Shown here: piece after piece, positions 9,662-22,039 of the stretch | How the letters are laid out: every line of letters starts with the position of its first letter | How positions within the stretch are numbered: the first letter of the stretch is position 1 | Source: Rana temporaria | Taxonomy: Eukaryota; Chordata; Amphibia; Anura; Ranidae | Reading direction: 5' to 3' | DNA length: 64,000 nt | Assembly (NCBI RefSeq): GCF_905171775.1 | Contig: NC_053491.1 | Span: 304,695,833-304,759,832, forward strand | Made by a program: the position numbers and the translations under genes | Notes under the pieces: generated by a model | What the model saw: only the letters and a program-made list of their open reading frames with translations | Told to the model about the DNA's origin: nothing | The model's database searches: none

Positions 9662-10194
9662 TTAAAGCGGTGGTTCACCCTAAAAACTAAATTTTTTTAT
9701 TCCACTGCCCCCCCACATTACAATTCGATTAAGGCTCTTATTATTTTTTCCATGCTGTACATACCTTAGTACAGCATATTCACCCGTGCATCCGGGTTGC
9801 GAGTCCCGCGGGAGTGGGCGTTCCTCACAAGTGTTTGACATTTTGCCCAAAAACAAGCTCCCCCCCCCCCATCGCGTAAGCCGCGTCACGATTGGCGAAA
9901 GGAGCCGAACGGCGATGCGCATGCGCAGTATAGCGCCGACTCGCCGTTCGGCTCCTTTCGCCAACCGTGACGCGGCTTACGCGACGGGGGGGAGCTCGTT
10001 TTTGGGCAAAATGTCAATCAAACACATGTGAGGAACGCCCACTCCCGCGGGACTCGCAACCCGGATGCACGGGTGAATATGCTGTACTAAGGTATGTACA
10101 GCATGGAAAAAATAATAAGAGCCTTAATTGAATTGTAATGTGGGGGGGCAGTGGAATAAAAAAATTTAGTTTTTAGGGTGAACCACCGCTTTAA
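9662..10194. mobile_element. Palindromic MITE with TTAA target duplication
   Basis: A 525-bp foldback (9666-10190). The first half is almost the exact reverse complement of the second, beginning AGCGGTGGTTCACCCT and ending with its inverse, flanked by TTAA at 9662-9665 and 10191-10194. The centre, near 9925, contains CATGCGCATGCGC-type sequence. TTAA duplications are made by piggyBac and Kolobok transposases (established); I cannot tell which mobilised this one. No coding capacity. Confidence 0.92.
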
Positions 10195-10823
10195 ACACCA
10201 GATATGTTACAATTACATCCTCTAGTGGAAAAAAAGAAACAGGCAAGGCATCGTTTACTCAGTAGAAGCAGTCCATAAGTGAACCGTATGTGTTCCTTAG
10301 GATCTTCTTTGACTTGCCATTCCCGCCGCAGGATACTGCTGGAAAACACAGCCAGACCCAATCTTCACCCATCACCGCGGGCCATTTCATGACAGACCTT
10401 CAAGGACCGGGTCCCCCTTGCATAATGGGGTCCACACCTTTTGGACCTGTACAGTACCCTGCCAGGACAACCTTTGGTTTAGTCATTTAACTAAGGAGCT
10501 GGATCCCAGGGTCTAGCCCTTAACAGGGGAGCATTACAGGCAAGTGACCTCACTTTCTCTTCCTCAAGGCTCGGGTACCATCCATTTTAGCCATTACTTT
10601 TTGGCACCTTGAATGGATCCGACTGCATTGCACCTTGATCATGCTTAAAGATTTCCGCAACGGGGCTTCTTCATCAACCGTGACTAACACCTTGAGACAC
10701 TGATGAAAAAACTGAGGTACTTCCTGTATGGGAGGGATTATAATGGAGAGGGAAACTTCCTGTCTTTTGGTGTGCCCGTGTCCATTCACCTATAGGTGAT
10801 GTATAACCCACATAGTAATTACT
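10195..10823. other. Unassigned sequence with DIRS-terminus-like right end
   Basis: No ORF supported. The stretch from 10757 (GTGTGCCCGTGTCCATTCAC, then a perfect 16-bp palindrome CATAGTAATTACTATG at 10811-10826, then AATAAAG at 10852) looks like a terminal repeat or leader. It sits between a minus-strand and a plus-strand DIRS relic, so it may be a terminal repeat of one of them (inference). Confidence 0.4.
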
Positions 10824-11690
10824 ATGACTGCTCTGTGTCCTGTGATGTACAATAAAGAAATGCACATAAAAGCAAAGGAGAAGGCCTTCAAAAAATACCA
10901 GCAAACTCTAGTCAAACCAGTACCCCATCTACCAGCGGGACATGCGTCCCTTCCGGTAGCAGGGAAGAGGTGGAGCAGCAAGAGGACAATTCTGATGAAT
11001 CTGAAACTGAATCTGAGGAATTCTGATTCTGAAGAAGATCCGGCATCAGAGAGCAGCTTGTTCCCCTCAGAAGATACGGACAGTCTTCTAAAAGCCATAG
11101 CCGACATGCTGGACATCAAAAAGGGGGGAAAAAGTGCAGAGCTCTCCCTACATGACAAAATGTACAAAGGGCTCCATCCTAAGAAACCTTGAACGTTTCC
11201 AGTACATCAAACTCTTTTAAAGATATTTTTAGAAAAGGGTGGGAAGACCCAGAGAAAAAGCTCTTTATACTGGTTAAATGCAGATGTCCATTTGCAGAGG
11301 CAGATACCAAGACCTGGGCTAAGTGCTCCCAAAGTTAATGCTTCTCTAGCAAGAGTCTCAAACTAGTTTGGTTGACTCAACTACAAGAGTTACTTGAAGG
11401 TAACACACCAAGGGAAGAACTAGTAAGAACTATCCCCACACTGACCAAAGCAGCGGCTTTGAAGCTTTCGGCTTGGTTACTAAAAGGGTAAGACTGCAAA
11501 ACCTAAGGGCTGTCGGACAGAGTGATCAACACCATTCGAGACAGCAGGAAACCTGTGACTAGAGCAATATACTAGAAAGTAAGGAAAAAGTTTTGTCTCC
11601 TGGAATAAAAACAGGTTCCCAACAGAGGGATCATCCCGGCGATTTCTTACAGAAAGGAGCAGACCGGAACATCTCTCAGAGCACACTCCA
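10824..11690 (+). pseudogene. DIRS gag fragment, plus strand
   Basis: Residues SDSEEDPASESS, DSLLKAIADMLDIKK and LSLHDKMYKGL match DIRS gag at 60480-60630 (MDSDEEEEEE, DDLLSAIYTTLEIQE, LSLHDKMYQGL). Downstream, LLEGNTPREELVRTIPTLTK near 11390-11450 recalls IQAGTSRKDLLESFPLILK of that gag. The frame is lost repeatedly after 11192. It belongs to a different, older copy than the one at 50058-64000. Confidence 0.75.
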
Positions 11691-11704
11691 TGTACAAGTG
11701 GCAG

Positions 11705-11965
11705 GATGATCAGGACAGCCGCACTCCAATCCAACGTAACTTTAATGTAAAAAACAGTCACAGCAACGAAACCTAGGACAGCTGACTCGTTTCACACTAA
11801 CTTCAGTGTTTACGCATAGCTGATTTCTACAGCTATGAGTAAACACTGAAGTTAGTGTGAAACGCGTCGGCTATCTTAGGTTTCGTTGCTGTGACTTGTA
11901 GTGCCTGTTTCCAGTTTTTTACATTAAAGTTTACGTTGGATTGGCGTGCGGCTGTCCTGATCATC
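11705..11965. repeat. Foldback repeat, about 260 bp
   Basis: ATGATCAGGACAGCCGCACT at the left is the inverse of the right end, and the arms continue through CAACGAAACCTA / TAGGTTTCGTTG and AACTTCAGTGTTTAC / GTAAACACTGAAGTT around a short centre near 11830. The right arm has a small insertion. No ORF. Element family not recognised. Confidence 0.85.
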
Positions 11966-12156
11966 TTTTGTTCTTAATTGCCATGTGCATTGCTAGCACC
12001 CTCCATTCCTGAGAAGATTTGCACCCAACAAGACCTGCCTGGAGCGGCAATCTCTGTCTCTGACTCTCCTCCTTTATGGACACCAGACTAGCAGAGGATC
12101 TGCTGGTAATGTCAGGATAGAGCTAGACCTGCAAAAATTGACAGAACTACTACATG

Positions 12157-12310
12157 GGATATGTCCACTGTGCAAAGAGGACTTCTCTATCCCCCGTTAG
12201 AACCATTGGAAGATGGCTTAGACAAAAACCTTACTCTCAAAACTGCACTTTTAGCAGCCCTAGTATCAGTCCGATCTGTCCCCCGGCGCCTCTGCACTGA
12301 GAACCGAGCG
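12157..12310 (+). pseudogene. DIRS tyrosine recombinase fragment, plus strand
   Basis: WDMSTVQRGLLYPPLEPLED then KNLTLKTALLAALVSVRSV aligns with WDLSVVLQGLTGDPFEPLVN and KNLVLKTVFLVAITSARRV in the recombinase at 63319-64000. It includes the region of the first catalytic arginine, here altered (SARRVSEL versus SVRSVPRR). It ends where LINE I begins at 12327. Confidence 0.75.
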
Positions 12311-12326
12311 ATCAAACACGACCGAT

Positions 12327-13948
12327 GGGGGGCGAGGCTTGGATGTTCATGTGAGAAGACATGCCTCACATTAGCTCCTGCATCCTGTCCTACATAATCC
12401 TGCTGTGAGCCCGTTATACCGCCGACATAGACCGGACACTTCGCTCCCGCTGTGGAACCCCCCTACAGCGACACCCGGTCACCCCAAATACTCCGCGGGG
12501 ATGTCCAAGAAGAAGCAGGAGGAACAGGACACAGGCGGCCCGGCCCAACATGGCGGCTCCCCGCTCAGCAGCGTGCAGGAAAGGTCACCTATGCCTCAGC
12601 GGCGGCCAAGCTCGGCCAATTCGCCCACAACCCAAACAGCCCCAAGACCGGATTACAGACTCAGCTTACCTGCCCCGCGAAACCGACGAAAAACTGAGTC
12701 CCTCCACCCGCTCCACAGGCTGCACATGTGCCTGAGAAAATAGTGTCCAAGGCCTCGGGTTGCACAGTAACTCTCCCCCCCCTCTCTCCCCATGACATAG
12801 CTGATCCTTCTGCTGAGGGACGAGATGAGCCTTCGCTGTAGGATGTCCTGAATGCAGTCCATTCCTATGGCTCTCATATCACTGAACTGTCCACTGAGAT
12901 TAAGAGCATGAAGGAGGGCCTACTACACATTAGGCAGGACATGCAGAAAATTAGAGAGAGGGCCACTGCTTTGGAGGGTTGGGTGAGCTCTATGGAGGAT
13001 GATTTACCCCCCATGGTCCAAGAATTACACACCACCTCAGCCAGAGCAGATGAAACAGCTGATAGTCGAGGATATGGAGAACGGACTCAGAAGGTCTAAT
13101 ATACGTATACTAGGAATGCCTGAAAAAACTGAGGGGAAACATCCTGCTGAATTTATTGAAGCATGGCTGACAGACACATTTGGTAAAAATAACCTCACTC
13201 CATTCTTTTCTGTGGAAAGAGCTCATAGGGTGCTATCCCGTCCACCGCCACCCGGGGGCCACGATGGACCATTCTTGTTGACGTTACTGCATTACAAAGA
13301 CAGAGACATTATACTCCGTATGGCAAGGCAGAAAGCTGATATGGCAATTCAGGGAACTAATGTAGAGCCAAATTTTATAGATGTGAAGAAACGGATGCGT
13401 GCAATCCCCTTACTCTATTCCATGCTATACCCAGCTAAGCTGCGTGTGGTGGCAGATGGTTCAGTTCATTTTTTCGAAAACCCAACCATGGCTGCTAACT
13501 GGCTTGACCGATATGAGAGACAACTTCGTGGAGCCGCAGGGATCTGGCACATGATTGAACACGATGCACACCCTGCATACAGATAACCCTACAGCTCACC
13601 CCTTTTACTATAGGAGCTTTAAGAGAGACACTGATGTCATACTTTGCTATCCCTCACCTTCTACCTATATCTCTTGTACTTTGACTTTGGAGATACAGGG
13701 TACTTGCCCTCATTATTACCCCTTGAACAGCCCTGAGGGGCACCCACGGCATTTTTTCTGCTGGAATTATCTCAGGTTATGTCTATCTTGCCTATTTTTG
13801 TTTTTGGCAGACTGTTTTTTGTTTTTCTTTTTTGTGTTTTTGTTGTTTTTCAGCCCGGGTTAGGTGGGCTGTGTCTCTGCAGGTACCCATGCTCTGTGGT
13901 TCCGCTATACATGACTTCTTCCTGGACTGACCGATTTCTAAATATGGA
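12327..13948 (+). mobile_element. LINE I (L1-type), 5' part
   Basis: Begins with GGGGGGCGAGGCTTGG, close to the 5' end of the intact LINE III read on its own strand (GGGGGGCGTGGCTTGC). Carries a decayed ORF1 (12501-13586) and an inter-ORF spacer (13587-13948), then stops at the insertion of LINE II. Its ORF2 start is found 35 kb away at 49165, just after the matching target duplication. Confidence 0.82.
12501..13586 (+). pseudogene. L1 ORF1p-like protein of LINE I (frameshifted)
   Basis: RNA-binding ORF1 protein of an L1-clade LINE. MSKKKQEEQDTGG opens at 12501 and is followed by a Pro/Ser-rich segment up to a stop at 12743. The coiled-coil segment (MKEGLLHIRQDMQKIRERAT, 12908-13099) and the RRM plus C-terminal domain (RRSNIRILGMPEKTEG, FSVERAHRVL, LYPAKLRVVADG; about 13070-13586) lie in different frames. 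It matches the intact ORF1 of LINE III (RRNNIRAVGIPEKAEG, FAVERAHRV, LYPAKLRVVANN). At least two frameshifts, so no full protein. L1 ORF1p forms trimers that coat the LINE RNA (established). Confidence 0.85.
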
Positions 13949-13963
13949 GGAACTTCCTTTTTT
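13949..13963. repeat. Target-site duplication of LINE II, left copy
   Basis: GGAACTTCCTTTTTT here and at 49043-49057. It marks the 35-kb span as an insertion into LINE I. Confidence 0.85.
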
Positions 13964-14169
13964 TTTTTCAATTTCATATTCTTTATTAATTTTCTTCAAC
14001 ATTTAAAAACAACAGATGGTTACAATCATATATTTTTGTGTGTTCTTTTTACAATTTCTGTTTTACATAGTTCATACATATCTTCAATATTCCACCTTTT
14101 GTTTTACCCCTTTCCCTCCCTCCCCTCCCCCCTCCCTAATCTAACCGTCTGCTTTATTGGGTCTTCTTT

Positions 14170-17100
14170 TCACACACGGTATCTCATTTCTTCCAGCCAA
14201 GGGTTCCACATTTTACCAAACTCCCTGATGTTCCCTCTCTTGGTATAAACCACCTTCTCCTTCCATATTGTCTCTGTAACTACGTTAACCCATTCCTTTA
14301 CTGATGGGGGGTTCCCTGCCTGCCATCTCTGGGCTATTAATTTTCTTGCCTGAAAAAGGCATCTCAACACTGCTTTTGATGTACTGGTCATTCTACTTAT
14401 TTCTTCCCCTAGGCCCAGGATACATAATCTAGGGTTCATCTCCAACTTTGTTTTATATATCTTATTAATAGTGTCCAATATCCCCCTCCAATACCTGAAC
14501 AGTTTCGGGCACCTCCATATCATATGTATCAAATCTCCTGTATCATGGCACCTGGGGCATCCTGCATCCACTCTCCATCCAAAATTAAATAATCTCTTAG
14601 GTGTATAATATGTCCTATGTATCAGCATCAGGAAGGAAAATCTCTGTGCTGGCGAGACTGTAACCAAGTGTCCTCTTTCCAATACCTTCCTCCATTGATC
14701 TTCTGTTATAATCCCTAGGTCTTCCTCCCACTTTACTCTACTTTTAAGTTTTTCTGGTCCTTCTATGCTCTCCTTACATATGTATGAGTAGACCTCGGAG
14801 ATAAATCCCTTCGTCTTACTCCAGTTACTCAGTTTCTGGAGGATAAGAGTCTTAACCCATATTGGCCCTACTCTATTAAACTGAACGTCTAGAGCATGTC
14901 TGATTTGAAGGTATCTAAAGAATGTGTGCTTGGGTACATCGTATTCCTTTCTAATTGTAGCAAATGTTTTTATAGTTCTTCCTTCATATAACTGTGCCAG
15001 TCTGACTATCCCCTTAGCTGCCCATTCATTCATTTTCCCAACTGACTCCAGTTCCTGAAGGTTTCTATTATCCCAAAGAGGTGTGTATTCTGTCATTCCT
15101 TCCTGCCCTCCTAGTATCTTTACTGCTTTCCACACTTTAAGGGCCATCTTAACCGTAGGAGTTCTATTAATAAAGGAGTTGGCCTCTAGTACCTCCACCG
15201 CTGTTTTATGGGGTGCCCCTAGACACATCAAGCCTCCATTTATATCCCCTCCTGATTCAGTTCTCACCCCTATATGCTGCAGCTGTGCTGCCAGAAAGTA
15301 GCATTGTGGGTGTGGTACTGCCATTCCCCCCTCTCGTATAGGTAATTGCAGGTTTTGTAGCTTGATTCTAGCTTGACCCCCTTTCCATATTAGTTCTCTG
15401 AACAAGGTATCTATTTTCCTGAACCATTTCTTGTGTATCCATATTGGTGCATTATGCAATATATATAATAATTGGGGCATCCACAGCATTTTAATCAAGT
15501 TGCATCTCCCCGCCACTGACAAGGGCAGGTATCGCCAGATTTGGATTTTCTTTTTGAATTTAGTCAGGAGAGGAGCTAAGTTATTCTTTATATATTTATT
15601 GGGATCGCTTGTTAAAAATATTCCTAAGTATTTCATTGTCTCGACTATCTCCATCTGCGGGATTTCTGCTAGGGTTTGGCTCTCTATTGGGTCTATCGGC
15701 ATTAATGCCGATTTCTCCCAGTTTATTACTAATCCTGATAATTTCCCAAAATCTCTAAATATAGTCATTGCCTGTTTAATGGAGTGATTCGTGTTCCCGA
15801 GGAAGAGGAGAACATCATCCGCATAGAGTGCGATTCTCTCCTCCCCAGTCGGTCTCACGAATCTCTCCATTTTTGCATCTGCTCTTATTGCAATGGCCAA
15901 TGGTTCCATTACCAAAGCTAACAACAGGGGTGACAATGGGCACCCCTGCCTCGTGCCCCTCTCTAACCGAATCTTACCTAAATAGTCATTATTGACTCTG
16001 ATTCTCGCACTGGGGCCATTATAAAGCGTTTTAATCCACCTAATAAACACTGGGCCAAACCCAAAGACTTCTAAAGCATGCTACATGTACTCCCATTCCA
16101 CACACTATCAAATGCTTTGGCTACATCTAAGGACATTACTGCTCTTGTGCCCTTGTTCTCTGTTGGTGTTTGTATATTAAGAAATACCCTCCTAATGTTC
16201 ATACTGGTTGATCTGCTCAGGATAAACCCAGTTTGATCTCGATGTACTAGTCTTACAATGATTTTATTTAACCTGGTCGCCATTACTTTAGCCAATATTT
16301 TAGCATCTGCACATAAAAGGGAAATGGGTCTATATGATGTAGTCTCTAACGGGTCTTTCCCCTCCTTAAGCAAAACTATTATTGTTGCTTCGGTCATCGA
16401 AGTAGGCAATTTCCCCTCCTTCAATGCCCAATTTAACACTTTAAGGAGTTCTGGGAGTAGTATTTTCCCATAATATTTATAGGTTTCCACAGGGAGCCCA
16501 TCTGGTCCGGGTGATTTCTGATTTGCCATTTCTGTCACTGCTGTTTATCTCTTCAAGGGTTATTGGGGCCTCCATTTGCTCTTTTTCTATCTCGGTAAGG
16601 GTTGGTACCTCTAAGTTCTTAAAAAAGAGTTCCAGTTCCTCCGCTCCCACCACACCCTGCGATTTATATAACTTGTCATAATATTCTCTAAATGTGTCTG
16701 TAATTTCTGGCACTCGGGTGGATATTTCTCCGCTCGGTTTTTTAATCGCAGTTATTGTGGATGGGGAGGAGTTGGTTCTCACTAAGTGTGCCAGCATTCT
16801 CCCAACATTTTCCCCTTCCCCAAATGCGACTTGCTTCTGGAATAGTTTCTTATTCTCTGATTTTCTTATTACATTTTTATAATCTTGTTGCCTATTTAAC
16901 CATATTCTTTGCTTATCTAATGTTGGGTCTTCAATATATTCCCTTTCAGCGTTCGCTAATTCCTCTCTTATCCTATTTTCCCATTCTCTTGATGCTTTTT
17001 TGATTTTTGATTTTTAGAATGCTTTCAATGCATCCCACATCACGTCCGGTGTCGCAGTTCCTTCATTGAACTCTATAAATTATTTTAGTCTACCCAATGT

Positions 17101-17881
17101 CTCCTCTGGTTTCCCTATTAATTCAAACCACAGCGGACTGATTTTCCTGATCCTATTAGACCTCTTCGTCTCTGAGCTCACAGTTATTGTTACTAAAGAG
17201 TGATCTGATACCCCTCTGGGCTGGTATTCAATTCCCTTTATGGTTTGAGATGCTTCTGCATTACCCAGTACCAAGTCTATCCTTGAAAGTGTATTATAGG
17301 AGCTAGAACAACACGAGTATTGCAACACCTCTGGATTTCTCTCTCTCCATACATCAAACAATCCTGCTTCCTGTAGAAACTGGGACAACCGACTCTCAGA
17401 AATATTTGGTTCGTTTCCCCTTGGAAATCTATCCCCATCTTTATTTATAACCTCATTAAAATCCCCCACTGCTATAACTGAGATACCCGGCTTATCCATC
17501 ATAAAATTCATTATTTTGTACATAACTTCCAATTTAAATGGCGGTGGGATATATATATTTGCTAAAACATATTCCCTGTTCTCAATTACACAGTAAAGAA
17601 AAATATATCGCCCCTCTTCATCAATACTGATCTGTCTACAGGTAAACGACACTCCCCCTTTAACCATGACAGACACTCCCCTTGAATAAGAGGTGTGTAC
17701 TGAGTGGTATTGGTATTGAAATTTCTTACTCTGGACTTGTTTCTTAATTTCATTGGTGTAGTGTGTCTCCTGCAGACAGATCAGTCCTACCTCATATACA
17801 TCCAGCATATCAAATACAGCAGCTCTCTTGACTGGGAGTGCCCAATCCGCGGACATTCCAGGATCCAATTCTCAATACTCT
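14170..17881 (-). pseudogene. L1 ORF2p-like endonuclease/reverse transcriptase of LINE II (broken)
   Basis: Reading from 17881: an AP-endonuclease domain with SWNVRG, LICLQETH, VAVGDFNEV and GVSDHSLV (17865-17080), then a decayed linker (17080-16540), RT motifs KSPGPDGLPVE, TSYRPISLL and LDVAKAFDSV (16538-16071), GTRQGCPLSPLL and the catalytic YADDVLLF (16050-about 15800), and a C-terminal Cys/His knuckle (CPRC..H..C near 14560). Three or more frame changes and an internal deletion at about 16060-16090 break it. The 626-residue C-terminal part (14170-16050) is still one open frame. L1 ORF2p nicks target DNA and primes reverse transcription there (established). Confidence 0.9.
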
Positions 17882-18254
17882 AGATTGCATAGGAACCATC
17901 CAAATAAAGGAAAAAAAAACAGTAAAACGTGAAATCTATAAAGCCGAAGGCTTCCTAAAAAAAACACCTGTGGCTACCATGTCACACCCTGTGAAATAAA
18001 GGAAGAGTAAAAAAAAAAACACAAACCCTTCTTGAATCAATCTGTGCGCGTGTGCTCCTAATTTGTTTTATCTTCAGAGGGTATAGCCCTGTGGCTTTCC
18101 CACTTTTAATACTTATTTTAATCATACATTTTATCATGCTATTGTGAGATATCCGTATAGATGTACTATCATTTCTTGGTTTACTTATGTATTTTATCTT
18201 CATTTTAAAAAAGTGTTTTTTTTATTTTTTAGGGATCCTATCTGTGTACACTGT

Positions 18255-18361
<107 letters not shown>

Positions 18362-18694
18362 GATGTTTTACCCTCGCTGTGTTCAAACCCTTCTATATTT
18401 TCTGAATTAACCCCCAATAATACCTTACCCCCCCCCCCCCTCCCACCCACCTTCCTACTCTCCCTCCCTCCTCCCCACCTTCCTAGGTAATCCCCAGGGG
18501 CTTTTTTGTGATCGGTCCATACATCCCCAATCCTCTCATTACCATACTCTCCCCTACCTTCCCTCCCCCCATTCATTCCACATACCAACTTCCTTTACAT
18601 TACATTCCCCAACCATTCTCCCCCTCCACCCGACACCTCTATAATCCATTTTATTTATTTTATTAACTTTCTCTAATCTTCCTGTATACCTTCC

Positions 18695-19394
18695 TTAAGT
18701 GTCCCTTCCTTTTGTTGAGAGCTGATCCTTTTTGTCCTCCAGCCATGCCGTTGCTCCTTCTGGGGTATCAAAGAAAAAAGTCCTATCCAGTGCTGCTACT
18801 CGTAGCCTCGCTGGATATAGCAGGGCATACGTAAGTTCAAATTTCTGCATTTTACGTTTAACATCTATAAAGCTTGCCCTTGCTTCTGTAGAGAGGGTGA
18901 GAAGTCGGGGTATAATGAGACCCTAAATCCTTCATAAAAGATATTCCCCACTTCTCTACTCTTTCTCAATAATGTTACTTTATCCCTGTAATTCAGGAAT
19001 TTCATTAACATTGATCGTGGGTGTCCACCAGAAGGGGGGGGGGGGGTTTAGTCAGAACTCTGTGTGCTCTTTCTATTGAAAACTGTTGTGTGAAGCTTTC
19101 TCTTCCAAATAATTTTATAAACCAATTTTCCAGGAACTCTGTTGGATTAGTCCCTTCACATTTTTCTATCTCCACCTCTTTATTAGCTGCAACTATGCTT
19201 TTACCACTTGTGTTTTTGGTTATAGTAGTCGCTGTTTGTCCTTGGCTCTTCCTGTCTGTTGGTTTTACCTGGGCTGACGATCCTGTCTTAACAGGTGTAT
19301 GATCTGCTGTATGAAAATATTTTTCCAGTTTAGCCGTTGCTGCAGTAGCCTTATCTTTATCCTTAGCTGACCGAAGAGCTTGTGGCCCTGACAT
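18695..19394 (-). pseudogene. L1 ORF1p-like protein of LINE II (internal deletion and frameshift)
   Basis: Starts MSGPQALRSAKDKDKATAAT at 19394. After about 80 residues it jumps to NPTEFLENWFIKLFGRESF and FSIERAHRVL, so the coiled coil and first part of the RRM are missing. A poly-G/C run at 19038-19048 shifts the frame. The remaining C-terminal domain (KFLNYRDKVTLL, RVSLYPDFSPSLQ, LLYPARLRVAAL) can be followed in the new frame to a stop at 18695. The intact homologue is ORF1 of LINE III (27073-28140). Confidence 0.82.
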
Positions 19395-19811
19395 CGTGAC
19401 TTTTCAGGCTTTCGGGCTTATCAACCCCCGAGCGAGCAAGAAGTAGTCTAGGAGGGGGAGGAGGAGAAAAAAAAAGGGGGGGCACTCTTGTTACTGCACT
19501 AGGCTTAGTTCTACTATGCTGAGTACTCTGAATACTCTGAATATTGCATATGTTACAGTTGCTCAGCTTGACCACTTTATCTTCTACTGCCTGCACAAAT
19601 GTGCACAGATGTCCAGATATCTTATGACCCAGTTGAATCTTCAGTGGTTCTCAGCTTCTTACTACCATGCCTAGTATATCAGTACAAAAAGTCACTGCAT
19701 GCTATATAATGTATCCCCTTTACCGAGCCTGTGGTCTGTAGCAAAACTGTGACAATATACTGCGCTGTACTACGCATTTAGAGAAAAAAAAGTTTATATT
19801 CCTTGCACCTC
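19395..19811. other. LINE II leader, part adjacent to ORF1
   Basis: Upstream of the LINE II ORF1 on the minus strand. Includes a purine-rich tract (19440-19490). No ORF of its own that I trust. It continues at 47675 beyond the foldback. Confidence 0.5.
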
Positions 19812-19825
19812 CCTTAATACAGTCT
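19812..19825. repeat. 14-bp direct repeat flanking the long foldback, left copy
   Basis: CCTTAATACAGTCT, also at 47661-47674. Best read as a target-site duplication of the foldback element that carries the array. Confidence 0.75.
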
Positions 19826-19922
19826 ATAAACAAAGGAGAGAAGGATATGGGAATCCCACCTATTTATCAAATATGTAGTACTCACTGATATTGTCGGGGG
19901 GTGCAATCAAAAATATAATGTG

Positions 19923-20477
19923 CCAAGAGAGAAAAAAACAGAAAAGGGAAAAAAAACTGCTGCACACCCTTAAGAGTTATTACTACGTTTTATTAAATAT
20001 CAGAAAATAGAGCATAAAGGGCATTAAAAACACACAGGTAACCAATAATGGTATAGTACCCTAGAGGTGACCTGAGAATACACTCACAAAAACGAGACGG
20101 CAAAAATCAGTGACAAATTGAAAACTGGAGCTTGATCATCCAATAAGGAGATCTAAGTCCATAACTCACCCATTCACCCTCCACACAACACAGAGACCCC
20201 CCACCCCAAGCACATATAAAACCCCCACTGCTATCAATAATCCTAAAGATTTCCACACCATGCGGTGGTTCCCTGTAGCTACAGGTGAAAGTACCACCGT
20301 CTAAGTGGGAAAAGTTGCAAAAAAGAAAAGCTCAAAAATGGGGACATGAGAAGGATCCACTATATAGTGGTATAGTAATACTGCTCAATTGGAGATAAAT
20401 GGCAAGTGATAAATCAGATGAGAGAGATATAGTCCCAGGGACCGCAGACAATTCTACTAGGCTGGAGAAAAAAAGTG

Positions 20478-20538
<61 letters not shown>

Positions 20539-20660
20539 GTCTCTGCTCTTCAGATGGGTCGCCGCGTCTGGCGTAAACAGTTATTCAATTTCCATCATAT
20601 AGTAACTGATAAGGAGGCATTCAACAAAAATATATATTTGAGACACTGTAGTAGTGATCA
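19923..20660. repeat. Outer inverted arm A
   Basis: Reverse complement of 46933-47660. Shared landmarks include CTGCTGCACACCCTTAAGAG, the TA microsatellite (20488-20536; mirrored at 47053-47100) and GACCGCAGACAATTCTACTA. A few small indels and substitutions. Confidence 0.9.
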
Positions 20661-21115
20661 TTAAGTATCAGAGTTCACCTATGCTGCACTTGAGAGGACT
20701 TTGCAACAATGTAGCCACAATTAATTGACGGGTTCCCATTACTAATATATCAAATAGATATGTCCATCAGATATTGAAATCTTGTTGAACTGCTAGTGGC
20801 AATTAGGCTTACATGAATATTGGATGTGTTGATATATACACTGTTGGTGAGCAGATAATTGATCAGCATTCCACAGAAAATAAACGGTTGAAGTTGTACT
20901 CACTGTTGGGCTGTTATGTGTAGCTCAGAGTTGTAGCTACCACATCAAATCTGTACTCACGTGCTGCCAGAGAGATTTGCAGCCGAGCCATCCATCCATG
21001 TGTAGCACACAGAGCCTGAAGCACTCCTCCTCAGTGCAGTAATGTTAGGTGAATAATATAGTAATGTCCAGTATAGAACTGCGATTATACAGTGTCTTCA
21101 ATGATGTTGGGCAAA
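20661..21115. repeat. Inner inverted arm B
   Basis: Reverse complement of 21567-22039, from TTAAGTATCAGAGTTCACC to GATGTTGGGCAAA. A short indel lies near 20740 / 21950. The A/B border at 20660/20661 is the unoccupied version of the array insertion site. Confidence 0.92.
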
Positions 21116-21566
21116 TGCCAGTCTCCAAAGTTGAGAATAAAGAATGTATTAGGTCTCCATGGGGTCAGTCTCTCCAATTTGAGCGTGCAAGTTATGTTCA
21201 GATTGCACTGTTCATGTCTCCATGTGATACTTTTCCTTAAGTTGCTTAATGGCTCAAGGTAACCATGTTACCGAGCTCCAAAAGAAAGAAAAGCACTGAG
21301 GTTCAAAATGTGCATCGGGGGGTCCCTGTACCCCAAGAGTTTACATGTTTCGTTCCTTTAGAACTAGGAACTTCGTCAGAACTGGGGGGCTATTGATCTT
21401 TACCTCCTATAAAAAGGGAATTCAGAGCTATCCATAATTAACCTAGATGTCAATCAGGTGTAATCAACCCATTATCTCATTTAACCATTAGGTTTACCTG
21501 GTGCTCTACATATCAATTTTAAAATTGATATGTAGAGCTCGGTAACATGGTTACCTTGAGTTTACT
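21116..21566. repeat. Centre of the foldback with a perfect 36-bp palindrome
   Basis: 21503-21538 is a perfect palindrome centred on TTTTAAAA at about 21520. GGTAACCATGTTACC near 21260 pairs with GGTAACATGGTTACC near 21542. The left side carries extra unpaired blocks, so the original centre of symmetry is probably 21520. Confidence 0.85.
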
Positions 21567-22039
21567 TTGCCCAACATCATTGAAGACACTGTGTAATCGC
21601 AGTTCTATACTGGACATTACTATATTATTCACCTAACATTACTGCACTGAGGAGGAGTGCTTCAGGCTCTGTGTGCTACACATGGATGGATGGCTCGGCT
21701 GCAAATCTCTCTGGCAGCACGTGAGTACAGATTTGATGTGGTAGCTACAACTCTGAGCTACACATAACAGCCCAACAGTGAGTACAACTTCAACCGTTTA
21801 TTTTCTGTGGAATGCTGATCAATTATCTGCTCACCAACAGTGTATATATCAACACATCCAATATTCATGAAAGCCTAATTGCCACTAGCAGTTCAACAAG
21901 ATTTCAATATCTGATGGACATATCTACTTGATATATTAGAATGGACACTACCCATAAGTAATGGGAACCCGTCAATTAATTGTGGCTACATTGTTGCAAA
22001 GTCCTCTCAAGTGCAGCATAGGTGAACTCTGATACTTAA
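21567..22039. repeat. Inner inverted arm B'
   Basis: Partner of 20661-21115. It ends CTGATACTTAA immediately before the first CTAG of the array. Confidence 0.92.
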
